Shown here: piece by piece, positions 34,681 to 43,227 of the stretch | Layout: each line of letters starts with the position of its first letter | How positions within the stretch are numbered: position 1 is the first letter of the stretch | Source: an uncultured beta proteobacterium | GTDB taxonomy: Bacteria; Pseudomonadota; Gammaproteobacteria; Burkholderiales; Burkholderiaceae_C | Length of the DNA stretch: 52,190 nt | Direction: 5' to 3' | Assembly: GCA_903876715.1 (NCBI GenBank) | Contig: CAIRBF010000438.1 | Span: forward strand, 1 to 52,190 | Position numbers and translations under genes: made by a program | The notes under the pieces: model-generated | Database searches by the model: none | What the model was told of the DNA's origin: nothing | The model's input: the letters and a program-made list of their open reading frames with translations, nothing else

Positions 34681-35331
34681 ATGAGCCGCACCCGCAGCAT
34701 CCTCGAGGAAGCCCGTCAGATCGAACGCGCCGTGGCGCTCATCGAACTCGGCGCGCGCCTGCAGGTCCTGGAGTCCGAGACCGACCTGAGCTACGAGCGC
34801 CTGCTGCGCCTGTACAAGGAGGTGGCCGGCCGCAGCCCGAGCAAGGGACAGCTGCCGTTTTCCACCGATTGGTTCATGACCTGGCAGCCGAACATCCACG
34901 CCAGCTTGTTCCTCAATGTCCACGAGTACCTGAACAAGGTGGCGGCGCTGGATGAGATCGAGGCCGTCATCAAGGCCTACCGGCTGTACCTCGAGCAGGT
35001 GGGCGCGCAGGGCCTGGAGCCCTTGCTGTCGGTGACGCGGGCCTGGCGCCTGGTGAAGTTCGTCGACAACGGGATGCTGACCATGACACGCTGCTCCTGC
35101 TGCGGCGGACATTTCGTCACCCACCCGCACGAGATCGCGCGCCATTACGTCTGCGGACTGTGCAACCCGCCGGCGCGGGCAGGCAAGGGCAGGGCGACGG
35201 GCTCGCTGCGGCTGGGCCCTGTGCGGGCGGACGAGGACGACGCTTCGGTCGAGGAACACGCTCCCGCGAATGCCGCGGCCGAGCTTCTGTTGCGCAGCGC
35301 GAAGGTCGCCCAAGGAATGATCTGCGCCTGA
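34681..35331 (+). CDS. flhC: Flagellar master transcriptional activator subunit FlhC
   Basis: 216 residues. The four zinc-binding cysteines sit at residues 138, 141, 158 and 161, the same numbers as in E. coli FlhC (RCSCCGGHFVTHPHEIARHY and VCGLC). An extra Cys140 lies between the first two. The N-terminal LGARLQVLESETDLSYERLL, LYKEVAGRSPSKGQLPFSTD and WFMTWQPNIHASLFLNVHEY are typical. It completes the FlhDC activator that should drive the class 2 operons elsewhere in this locus. The C-terminal 35 residues are acidic and variable. Confidence 0.96.
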   Translation: MSRTRSILEEARQIERAVALIELGARLQVLESETDLSYERLLRLYKEVAGRSPSKGQLPFSTDWFMTWQPNIHASLFLNVHEYLNKVAALDEIEAVIKAYRLYLEQVGAQGLEPLLSVTRAWRLVKFVDNGMLTMTRCSCCGGHFVTHPHEIARHYVCGLCNPPARAGKGRATGSLRLGPVRADEDDASVEEHAPANAAAELLLRSAKVAQGMICA

Positions 35332-35374
35332 GGCGCAGGCACTGGGCGTGGCGGCACCGCGCGAAGAGCCAAGC

Positions 35375-36265
35375 ATGCCCGGCGTCCCGGCGGGACTGTG
35401 CGGGCGTCTGAAGGTCTGGCCCTGGCCTGCCCTGGGCGCCTGGGCGGCCGGATGGCTGCTGCTGCAAGCCGCGCTCCGATGGGACGCCGGGCCCTGGTGG
35501 GCGTTGGCGCTGGGCTGGCTGCCTTCGTTCGTCGTGGCCCAGATGGTGCACGGGCGCTGGCGCCGCCTGCTGCTGATCACGGGCTGGCCCGCCATCCTCG
35601 GCCTGGCCGCGGCGGCCGCGTGGCCCGGCTGGGTCTGGCTCGCGCTGGCTGGCGGCCTGTTGCTGTTCTATCCGCTGTCCGCCTGGCGTGACGCGCCGTT
35701 GTTTCCCACACCGCGCGACGCGCTGCAGGGACTGTCCGCCCATATCGCGCTGCCCCTGGGTGCGCGCGTGCTGGATGCAGGCAGCGGTCTCGGGCATGGA
35801 CTGGCGGCATTGCGCCAGGCCTTCCCCCGGGCTCATATAGAAGGCATCGAGCGCAGCGGCCTGCTGGTGCTGGCCAGCCGGGTGCGCCCGGTTTCCGATG
35901 CGCGCGTGCGGCGCGGCGATCTGTGGTCCGTGTCCTGGCGGGACTATGACCTCGTCTACCTGTTCCAGCGTCCGGAATCGATGGGGCCGGCCTGGCGCAA
36001 GGCTTGCGCCGAGATGCGGCCGGGCAGTTGGCTCGTCAGCCTGGAGTTTCCCGTCCCGCAGCAGGCGGCGACGCTGGAGTTCGAGGTGGCGGGCGGGGCG
36101 GCGCGCAGGGTCCTGGCCTACCGCCTGGGAGAGGAAGCGGCAGCCGGCGCTCAACCTGGCCGCTCCCGAGCCGATAACCCGGGAACGCGCGCCGGCCTTG
36201 TGGTCACTCGCGGGTGTCTGCGCACGCAGGACGTGCGCCGGGCCCCATGCCGGCATCGCGCCTGA
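35375..36265 (+). CDS. Membrane-anchored SAM-dependent methyltransferase
   Basis: About 296 residues. Three to four hydrophobic helices occupy the first 105 residues (WPALGAWAAGWLLLQAALRW, WWALALGWLPSFVVAQMV and an IL-rich pair ending at LAGGLLLFYPL). A class I methyltransferase domain follows with motif I ARVLDAGSGLGHGLAALRQA and an acidic IEGIERS position. The C-terminal 50 residues (after RVLAYRLGEE) are Arg- and Pro-rich and look unconserved. The target is unknown. It sits between flhC and motA, an unusual position that suggests co-expression with the motor genes. The start could also be GTG 35348; ATG 35375 follows GAAGAG. Confidence 0.7.
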   Translation: MPGVPAGLCGRLKVWPWPALGAWAAGWLLLQAALRWDAGPWWALALGWLPSFVVAQMVHGRWRRLLLITGWPAILGLAAAAAWPGWVWLALAGGLLLFYPLSAWRDAPLFPTPRDALQGLSAHIALPLGARVLDAGSGLGHGLAALRQAFPRAHIEGIERSGLLVLASRVRPVSDARVRRGDLWSVSWRDYDLVYLFQRPESMGPAWRKACAEMRPGSWLVSLEFPVPQQAATLEFEVAGGAARRVLAYRLGEEAAAGAQPGRSRADNPGTRAGLVVTRGCLRTQDVRRAPCRHRA

Positions 36266-36289
36266 CAACTCTTCCCGAGCCCGCTCACC

Positions 36290-37150
36290 ATGTTCGTCAT
36301 CATCGGCTGGGTCCTCGCGATGGCATGCGTCTTCGGCGTGTTCATCGTGCACGGGGGCAACATCAGCGTCGTGCTGCGTGCCTTGCCTTTCGAGATGACC
36401 ACCATCTTCGGTGCCGCGCTGGGGGCTTTCCTGGCCACCAACCAGATGAAGGTGATCAAGGCCACGGTGGCCGGCCTGGGGCAATGCTTCAAGAGCAGCA
36501 AGTACAGCAAGGCCCGCTACATGGACCTGATGGCACTGCTTTACGACATCCTCCAGAAGGCCCGGCGCGAGGGCCTGATGGCCATCGAGAAGGACGTCGA
36601 GGATCCGGCGAACTCCCCGATCTTCCAGAAGTACCCCACCGTCCTGGAAGATCACCATGTCACCGAGTTCATCACAGACTACCTGCGCATGATGGTCACC
36701 GGCAACCTGAACGAGCACGAGATCGAGACGTTGATGGACAGCGAGATCGAGACCCACCACCAGGAGGCGCATGCGCCGGTGATGGCGCTGCAGCGCATGG
36801 CCGGCGGTCTTCCGGCCTTCGGCATCGTGGCGGCCGTGCTCGGGGTGGTCAACACCATGGGTTCCGTCGGACAGCCGCCGGCGGTGCTGGGCGGGATGAT
36901 CGGCTCGGCGCTGGTCGGCACCTTCCTCGGCATCCTGCTGTCCTACGCCTTCGCCGAACCGTTGGCCGGGCTGCTGGAGCAGAAGGTCGAGGAAGGTTCC
37001 AAGGAGCTGCAGTGCATCAAGACCACGCTGCTGGCGAGCATGCAGGGCTACGCACCGCAGGTGGCCATCGAGTTCGGACGCAAGGTGCTGTTCCACGACC
37101 ACCGGCCCTCGTTCAACGAACTCGAGAGCCACGTCAGGGGCAAGAAGTGA
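36290..37150 (+). CDS. motA: Flagellar motor stator protein MotA
   Basis: 286 residues with four membrane helices: an N-terminal pair (VIIGWVLAMACVFGVFIVHG and FGAALGAFLATNQMKVIKAT) and a later pair (GGLPAFGIVAAVLGVVNTMG and GMIGSALVGTFLGILLSYAF). The cytoplasmic loop carries KARREGLMAIEKDVEDPANS, including the conserved RxxGL element and charged residues that face FliG. MotA with MotB forms the ion-driven stator. The gene is followed by motB after 33 bases. Confidence 0.96.
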   Translation: MFVIIGWVLAMACVFGVFIVHGGNISVVLRALPFEMTTIFGAALGAFLATNQMKVIKATVAGLGQCFKSSKYSKARYMDLMALLYDILQKARREGLMAIEKDVEDPANSPIFQKYPTVLEDHHVTEFITDYLRMMVTGNLNEHEIETLMDSEIETHHQEAHAPVMALQRMAGGLPAFGIVAAVLGVVNTMGSVGQPPAVLGGMIGSALVGTFLGILLSYAFAEPLAGLLEQKVEEGSKELQCIKTTLLASMQGYAPQVAIEFGRKVLFHDHRPSFNELESHVRGKK

Positions 37151-37183
37151 TGACGTCGGTGCAGAGCACTTCGGGGGTGTGCG

Positions 37184-38122
37184 ATGGCGGGTGACACCAA
37201 GAAGCTGCAGCCGATCATCGTCAAGCGCGTCAAGAAGGGCGGGCACGGCGCGCACGGCGGCGCATGGAAGATCGCCTACGCGGATTTCGTCACCGCGATG
37301 ATGGCCTTCTTCCTGATGATGTGGCTGATCGGCTCCACCACCGAAGGCGACCGCAAGGGCATTGCCGACTACTTCAACTCCCCGCTGAAGGTGGCGCTGC
37401 TCGGGGGCGCTTCCGGAGCCGGTGACGCCTCCTCGCTCGTGAAGGGAGGAGGCGAGGACCTGACCCGCGCGCACGGCCAGGTCAAGCGCGGTGACATCGA
37501 GGCCAAGAAGGCCACCTTGAACCTGCAGGCCCTGAAGGCGGAGCAGGTGCGCGCCGAGCGCGAGCGCCTGGAGCGCCTGAAGGAGGATCTGGAGCGCCGC
37601 ATCGACAGCAGTCGGCTCCAGGGTCTGCGCGACCAGGTCCGCCTGGACATGACGCGCGATGGCCTGCGCATCCAGATCGTCGACGCCGGCAGCCGGCCGA
37701 TGTTCGCCAGCGGCAGCCCCATCGTGCAGCCGTACATGCGCGAGTTGCTGCGCGAGATCGGTGCCATCCTCACCGAGGTGCCGAACCGGCTGACACTCGA
37801 AGGTCACACCGATGCGACGGCCTTCGGCGGCGCTGACGGGCAGGGCTACACGAACTGGGAACTGTCGGCCGACCGGGCGAACGCCTCGCGCCGCGAATTG
37901 CTGGCCGGCGGCCTGCCGCAGGACCGTGTGCTGAGGGTCCAGGGCCTTGCAGCCAGCACGCCCTTCGACCGCAACGACCCCTACGCGCCGGTCAACCGGC
38001 GCATCAGCATCGTCGTCATGAACCGCGATGCCGAGGACCGCTTCTTCCGCGGCGGCGACGCGCCGCCGACGGAGCCTTCGGCAGGCTCAGGCGCCGTTGC
38101 GGCCCCCCCGGCTGGACGCTGA
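37184..38122 (+). CDS. motB: Flagellar motor stator protein MotB
   Basis: 312 residues. The single membrane helix has the proton-binding aspartate at its start (KIAYADFVTAMMAFFLMMWL), as in proton-driven MotB; nothing suggests a sodium-type PomB. The plug and linker follow, then a C-terminal OmpA-like peptidoglycan-binding domain (RLTLEGHTDATAFGGADGQG, LSADRANASRRELLAGGLPQ and DRVLRVQGLAASTPFDRNDP, ending NRRISIVVM). It anchors the stator to the cell wall. A 201-base spacer separates it from flhB. Confidence 0.96.
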   Translation: MAGDTKKLQPIIVKRVKKGGHGAHGGAWKIAYADFVTAMMAFFLMMWLIGSTTEGDRKGIADYFNSPLKVALLGGASGAGDASSLVKGGGEDLTRAHGQVKRGDIEAKKATLNLQALKAEQVRAERERLERLKEDLERRIDSSRLQGLRDQVRLDMTRDGLRIQIVDAGSRPMFASGSPIVQPYMRELLREIGAILTEVPNRLTLEGHTDATAFGGADGQGYTNWELSADRANASRRELLAGGLPQDRVLRVQGLAASTPFDRNDPYAPVNRRISIVVMNRDAEDRFFRGGDAPPTEPSAGSGAVAAPPAGR

Positions 38123-38138
38123 GCCGAACCTGCTCGGC

Positions 38139-38173
38139 GGGCCCGGCCCCGCCCCGCCCGGCCCGGCCCGGCC
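38139..38173. repeat. Pure G/C low-complexity GGCCC run between motB and flhB
   Basis: A run of 35 bases with no A or T, built from GGCCC, GCCCC and CCCGG units, 17 bases after the motB stop. It may form strong secondary structure that separates the motAB and flhBAF transcripts, but no classical terminator shape is evident. Simple-sequence slippage is possible here. Confidence 0.5.
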
Positions 38174-38323
38174 ACGGACTGTGCCAGGCGAAGGCCTGAA
38201 CAAGGCCTTGCTTTCGCCTCTATTCGGACCTGAGCATCCGCGTGTCGGCGGCACCATGTCAAGGCTGCCCGGGCCCTGGGCGCGCGCTGGTGCGCGACCG
38301 AGGTCCGGGCTGAGCCGGACCCC

Positions 38324-39496
38324 ATGGCCGACGACCAGAACCGCACCCTTCCAGCTACCGAGCGCAAGATCGCCAAGGCGCGCGAGGAGGGTCAGGTCGC
38401 GCGCTCGCGCGATCTGGGCCACTTCGCAGCGCTGTTCTTCGCTGGCGTGGCCCTTGTCGCCGTCGCCCCGGAAGCCACCCATGCGCTGCGCCGGGTGCTC
38501 GGTCAGGCCTTGCGCTTCGACGCCGCCACACTGGCCGGCACGGGCAGCATGGTCGACCGGCTGTCCGACCTGACGCTCGTGCTGCTGGTGGCGGTGGTGC
38601 CTCTGGGCGTGCTGATGATGATCGTCGGGGTGCTGTCGGCGGTGTCCTCGGGCGGCTGGAACTTCACCTGGAAGGCCATGGCGCCGCGCTGGGAGAAGCT
38701 CGATCCTCTGGCGGGCTTGCAGCGCATGGTGTCGGGTCGGCAGGTCGGACAGATGCTCAAGGCCTGCCTGCTGGCTCTGGTGCTGGGGGTCGTCGCCGCC
38801 TTGTTCATCAAGGCGAGCCTGGGGCGCTTTGCTCACACGCTGTCCTTGTCCTTGCCTGCGGCCTTCGGGCATGCCGGCTCCACCGTGTGGGCCGGTATCG
38901 TGCTGCTGCTCGTCGCGCTGGGCGCATTCGCCCTTGTCGACGTGCCGCTGCAGCGCTTCCTGTGGATGCGCGGCCTGCGCATGAGCCACCAGGAGGTCAA
39001 GCAGGAACACAAGGACGTCGACGGCAGCCCCGAGATCCGTGCCAAGATCAAGGCGCGGATGCGCGAGATGGCCAACCGGCGCATGCTGGCCGCGGTGCCG
39101 CGGGCCGACATCGTGGTGATGAACCCGGAGCACTACGCGGTGGCGCTGAAGTACGACGGCGCGACGATGGCGGCCCCGGTGGTGCTGGCCAAGGGCGCCG
39201 ATCTCATGGCGATGCGCATCCGCGACGCCGCGCGCGCCGCCTCGGTGCCGGTGCTGCAGGCTCCGCCGCTGGCGCGCGCCTTGTACGCCCACGCGCGCGT
39301 CGACCAGGAGATCCCGTCGGCCCTGTTCGCCGCGGTCGCGCAGGTGCTGGCCTGGGTCTACCAGCTTCGCAACGCGATGGCGGGGCAGGGGCGCATGCCA
39401 TCGACGCTGCCCGACCTGCCGGTGCCGCCGGAACTCGACCCTCACGATCCCCGCGCCGCGCGTGGCCGCGGCGACCTACCTGAAGCCGGATCATGA
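38324..39496 (+). CDS. flhB: Flagellar export apparatus switch protein FlhB
   Basis: 390 residues. Four membrane helices lie between about 30 and 215, and the start TERKIAKAREEGQVARSRDL is the standard FlhB N-terminus. The cytoplasmic domain has ADIVVMNPEHYAVALKYDGA: the autocleavage motif reads Asn267-Pro268-Glu-His, where almost all relatives have NPTH. The scissile Asn-Pro is kept. FlhB switches export from rod/hook to filament substrates after interacting with FliK. Its stop overlaps the flhA start (ATGA), so the genes are coupled. Confidence 0.95.
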   Translation: MADDQNRTLPATERKIAKAREEGQVARSRDLGHFAALFFAGVALVAVAPEATHALRRVLGQALRFDAATLAGTGSMVDRLSDLTLVLLVAVVPLGVLMMIVGVLSAVSSGGWNFTWKAMAPRWEKLDPLAGLQRMVSGRQVGQMLKACLLALVLGVVAALFIKASLGRFAHTLSLSLPAAFGHAGSTVWAGIVLLLVALGAFALVDVPLQRFLWMRGLRMSHQEVKQEHKDVDGSPEIRAKIKARMREMANRRMLAAVPRADIVVMNPEHYAVALKYDGATMAAPVVLAKGADLMAMRIRDAARAASVPVLQAPPLARALYAHARVDQEIPSALFAAVAQVLAWVYQLRNAMAGQGRMPSTLPDLPVPPELDPHDPRAARGRGDLPEAGS

Positions 39497-41604
39497 TTGC
39501 CCGCCTGTCCTCGAACCCCTGGGTCGGCCGGGCCCGCAGCTTGCTCGGCCCCGACGCCGGCGTGCTCAAGGCGCTGACGGCGCCCATCTTCATCGTCCTG
39601 ATCCTGGCGATGATGGTGCTGCCGCTGCCGCCGCTGGCGCTGGACCTGCTGTTCACCTTCAACATCGCGCTGTCGCTGATGGTGATGATGGTGGCGGCGA
39701 CGATGAAGCGGCCGCTGGACTTCGCGGCGCTGCCTTCGGTGCTGCTGGTGACCACCTTGCTGCGGCTGAGCCTGAACGTCGCCTCCACGCGCGTGGTGCT
39801 GATGGAGGGCCACACCGGGCCGGGTGCTGCCGGCCAGGTCATCGAATCCTTCGGCCATTTCCTGATCGGGGGCAACTTCGCGGTCGGCCTGCTCGTCTTC
39901 GCGATCCTGGTCGTCATCAACTTCGTCGTCGTGACGAAAGGGGCGGAGCGGATCGCCGAGGTCGGCGCGCGCTTCACCCTGGACGCGATGCCGGGCAAGC
40001 AGATGGCCATCGACGCCGACCTGAACGCCGGCCTGATCGACGAGAAGGAGGCCAAGCGCCGGCGAGCCGAAGTGGGCGAAGAGGCAGATTTCTTCGGCTC
40101 GATGGACGGCGCCAGCAAGTACGTGCGCGGCGACGCGATCGCCGGCTTGCTGATCCTGTTCATCAGCGTTGTCGGCGGCTTCCTCATCGGCATGTTGCAG
40201 CACGACTTGTCCGCCGGCGATGCCGCGCGCAGCTACATCCTGCTGGCGGTGGGTGACGCGCTCGTGGCGCAGGTGCCGGCGCTGCTGATCTCGGTGTCGG
40301 CGGCGATGGTGGTCTCGCGCGTGGGCAGCGAGCAGGACGTCGGCAGCCAGATCCGCAGCCAGGTCTTCGATTCGCCGCGCGCCATCGGCGTGACCGCGGG
40401 CATCGTCGGCGCGCTCGGGGCGGTGCCCGGCATGCCGCACTTCGTGTTCCTGCTCATCGCCGGCGGCCTAGGGGCCCTGGCCTGGACCACGCACCGCCGG
40501 CAGACACGGCCCGCCGAGGCGCCGCGCGGCCCTGACAGCGGCGACATCCCCTCGGTCAACGCCGAGGCGACCTGGGATGACCTGGCGCCGGTGGACACGC
40601 TGGGCCTGGAGGTGGGCTTCCGCCTGATCGCCCTCGTGGACAAGGCGCGCAACGGCGAGCTGCTCGGCCGCATCAAGGGTGTGCGCAAGAAGTTCGCCCA
40701 GGACGTGGGCTTCCTGCCGCCGTCGGTCCACATCCGCGACAACCTCGGCGAACTCAAGCCCGGTGCCTACCGCGTCACCCTGCGGGGCGCGGTCGTCGGC
40801 GAGGCCGAAGCCTACCCCGGCATGCTGATGGCCATCAACCCCGGAGGAGCCACGCAGCAGCTCCCAGGTACCCGCACCACCGACCCGGCATTCGGCCTGC
40901 CCGCGTTGTGGATCGAGGAGCGCCACCGGGAGACCGCGCAGATGGGGGGATTTACGGTTGTTGATTGCGCGACCGTCGTGGCCACACACCTTTCACACTT
41001 GATGCAGGTCAACGCCGCGCGTCTGCTCGGACGCGCCGAGACCCAGGCCCTGGTGGACCACGTGAAGAAGACCGCACCCAATCTCGTCGAGGACGTCATC
41101 CCCAAGCTGGTCAGCATCACCACGCTGCAGAAGGTGTTGCAGCTGCTGCTGGAGGAGGGCGTCCACATCCGCGACATGCGCTCCATCGTCGAGTGCCTGG
41201 CCGAACATGCCGCCACCGTCACCGATCCGGTCGAGCTCACACAGCGGATCCGTGTGCACCTGGCCCCGGCGATCGTGCAACAGATCTATGGGCCGACCCG
41301 GGAGCTGGACGTGATCGCGATGGAACCCGATCTCGAGCGTCTGGTCACCCAGGCGCTCACATCGCCGCACGGCGCTGCGCTCGACCCGGGCGTGGCCGAG
41401 GTGATGACGCGTCGCGCGGCCGAGACGGCGCGGCAGCAGGAAGACATGGGGCTGCCCGCCTGCTTGCTCGTTCCTGACCCGATCCGCAATGCGATGGCGC
41501 GGCTGCTCAAGCGCTCCGCTCCGCGCCTGAAGGTGCTGTCGCACAGCGAGATCCCTGAAACCCATTCGATCCGCATCGCCTCGATCATCGGAGCCACTGC
41601 ATGA
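39493..41604 (+). CDS. flhA: Flagellar export gate protein FlhA
   Basis: 703 residues. Eight membrane helices in the first half include LMVMMVAATMKRPLDFAALP and TLLRLSLNVASTRVVLMEGH. The conserved FHIPEP-type loop is seen as RIAEVGARFTLDAMPGKQMA and IDADLNAGLIDEKEAKRRRA. The cytoplasmic domain (about 350-703) forms the ring that receives chaperone-substrate pairs. FlhA passes export substrates into the FliPQR gate and uses the proton motive force. It overlaps flhB upstream and flhF downstream by four bases each. Confidence 0.97.
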   Translation: MIARLSSNPWVGRARSLLGPDAGVLKALTAPIFIVLILAMMVLPLPPLALDLLFTFNIALSLMVMMVAATMKRPLDFAALPSVLLVTTLLRLSLNVASTRVVLMEGHTGPGAAGQVIESFGHFLIGGNFAVGLLVFAILVVINFVVVTKGAERIAEVGARFTLDAMPGKQMAIDADLNAGLIDEKEAKRRRAEVGEEADFFGSMDGASKYVRGDAIAGLLILFISVVGGFLIGMLQHDLSAGDAARSYILLAVGDALVAQVPALLISVSAAMVVSRVGSEQDVGSQIRSQVFDSPRAIGVTAGIVGALGAVPGMPHFVFLLIAGGLGALAWTTHRRQTRPAEAPRGPDSGDIPSVNAEATWDDLAPVDTLGLEVGFRLIALVDKARNGELLGRIKGVRKKFAQDVGFLPPSVHIRDNLGELKPGAYRVTLRGAVVGEAEAYPGMLMAINPGGATQQLPGTRTTDPAFGLPALWIEERHRETAQMGGFTVVDCATVVATHLSHLMQVNAARLLGRAETQALVDHVKKTAPNLVEDVIPKLVSITTLQKVLQLLLEEGVHIRDMRSIVECLAEHAATVTDPVELTQRIRVHLAPAIVQQIYGPTRELDVIAMEPDLERLVTQALTSPHGAALDPGVAEVMTRRAAETARQQEDMGLPACLLVPDPIRNAMARLLKRSAPRLKVLSHSEIPETHSIRIASIIGATA

Positions 41605-43211
41605 ACGTCAAGCGTTTCACTGCGCGCACGTCGCGCGAAGCCTTGAAGCTCGTCAAGACGGCCTTCGGCAGCGATGCCGTCGTGTTGTCCACGCGCCCCT
41701 GCGCCGAAGGCGTCGAGGTGCTGGCGATGGCTTCGGATTCCGTGGGCTACTTCGAGCGCTTGGCCGCGCCCGCCCAGCCCGATCCCGAGCCGCGCGCTGC
41801 AGCGACGGCGCAGCGACCGGCTGCCCGCCCGCCGCGTCCTGCGCCGGCGAGCAGACCGGTCGCCGCCCCGGGCCAGCGTGTGGATCCCGGTGAACGCAAG
41901 GAACCTGTCTTCGACGCCACCTCGGTCAGCGAGGACGTCGAGCGGCTGTCGATGAGCACGCTGTCCTTCCAGGACTATGTGCGCGAGCGCATGCTGCGCC
42001 GCCGCCAGGCCGAGCTGGACGCCCAGGGAGGGTCCGCGGCGCCGGCTCCGGCCATGGCGGCGCCGCCTGCCACTGTGGTGCCCTTCTCGCGTCCGGCTTC
42101 GGCCGCGAGCGACGCCGCCAGGTCCGCCAACCTGGCCGCCGCGCCGGTGCTTACCGATGAGGTCTTCTCACCGGCGCTCGACCATGGCCGGGTCCCGGTG
42201 ATGCCGGCGGTGGCGATCGACCCGGTGGCGGCGGCCGCCGCGTTGCGGCGCGACGACATCGACCTGACGGCCGACCGCGTCGAGATGTTGAACGAACTGC
42301 GCTCGATGAAGGGTCTGATCGAGGAGCGCTTCAGCGCGCTGGCCTTCATGGAGAAGCTGCAGCGCCAGCCGCGTCAGGCCACGCTGTCGCAGAAGCTGCT
42401 GGAGTGCGGCTTCTCTCCGGCGCTGATCCGCAAGCTGGTCGCCAGCCTGCCGGCCGAGGGGGACGAGACGGCCTGGGCCGCCAGCGTCCTGGAGCGCAAC
42501 CTGGTCACCGGAGAGCGCAACACAGCCCTGGAGGATGCCGGTGGCATCTTCGCCTTCATCGGCACCACCGGCGTGGGCAAGACCACGAGCACGGCCAAGA
42601 TGGCCGCCTCCTTCGCGGCCCGCCACGGGGCCAGCCAACTGGGCCTGATCACACTGGACGCCTACCGCATGGCCGGGCAGGAACAGTTGCGGGCCTACGG
42701 CCGCATCCTCGGCGTACCCGTGCACACGGCGCACGACCGAACCTCCCTGGAGGATCTGCTCGACCTGCTGTCGGGAAAGAAGATGGTGCTCGTGGACACC
42801 GGGGGCCTGGCCCAGCGCGATGCCCGCACCGCCGAGCTGCTGGAGATGGTGTCGCAACCCGCGGTGCAGCGCCTGCTGGTCATCAACGCCGCGTCCCAGG
42901 GTGAAACGATCGAAGACACCTTGGCGGCTTATCGGGTGGCGCAGTGCCGCGGTGTCGTCTTGACCAAGGTGGACGAGGCGGTCAAGCTCGGCCCCGCCCT
43001 GGACGCTCTGATCCGACACCGCGTGAAGGTGCTCGCAGTGGCCAACGGTCAGCGCGTACCGGAGGACTGGCACCGCCTGTCGGCAGGCACGCTCGTGCAG
43101 CGCGCGCTGCGGGCGGCAGGCAGCACGGCCTGGCGACTCGATCCCTCGGATGTCAACCTCGTCTTCGCCGGTGCGACGCCGCGCGCCGATGCCGTCACGG
43201 CGTCCCACTGA
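41601..43211 (+). CDS. flhF: Flagellar biosynthesis GTPase FlhF
   Basis: 536 residues: a basic N-terminal B domain (NVKRFTARTSREALKLVKTA), a long Ala/Pro-rich linker, then the SRP-like NG GTPase. The G1 loop GTTGVGKTTSTAKMAAS begins at residue 321, TLDAYRMAGQEQLRAYGRIL follows, G3 is DTGGLAQRD at 399-407 (the usual DTAG/DTVG has Gly here), and G4 is LTKVDEAVKLGPALD. FlhF recruits early flagellar components to the cell pole and sets number and site. The gene overlaps flhA by ATGA and is followed by the flhG-like gene. Confidence 0.94.
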   Translation: MNVKRFTARTSREALKLVKTAFGSDAVVLSTRPCAEGVEVLAMASDSVGYFERLAAPAQPDPEPRAAATAQRPAARPPRPAPASRPVAAPGQRVDPGERKEPVFDATSVSEDVERLSMSTLSFQDYVRERMLRRRQAELDAQGGSAAPAPAMAAPPATVVPFSRPASAASDAARSANLAAAPVLTDEVFSPALDHGRVPVMPAVAIDPVAAAAALRRDDIDLTADRVEMLNELRSMKGLIEERFSALAFMEKLQRQPRQATLSQKLLECGFSPALIRKLVASLPAEGDETAWAASVLERNLVTGERNTALEDAGGIFAFIGTTGVGKTTSTAKMAASFAARHGASQLGLITLDAYRMAGQEQLRAYGRILGVPVHTAHDRTSLEDLLDLLSGKKMVLVDTGGLAQRDARTAELLEMVSQPAVQRLLVINAASQGETIEDTLAAYRVAQCRGVVLTKVDEAVKLGPALDALIRHRVKVLAVANGQRVPEDWHRLSAGTLVQRALRAAGSTAWRLDPSDVNLVFAGATPRADAVTASH

Positions 43212-43227
43212 TCCTGGAGCAGTCGAA

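Noticed and set aside
35117..37807. An 896-codon minus-strand open frame opposite flhC, the methyltransferase, motA and motB
   Set aside because: Same codon-bias shadow; the opposite strand carries well-supported flagellar genes.
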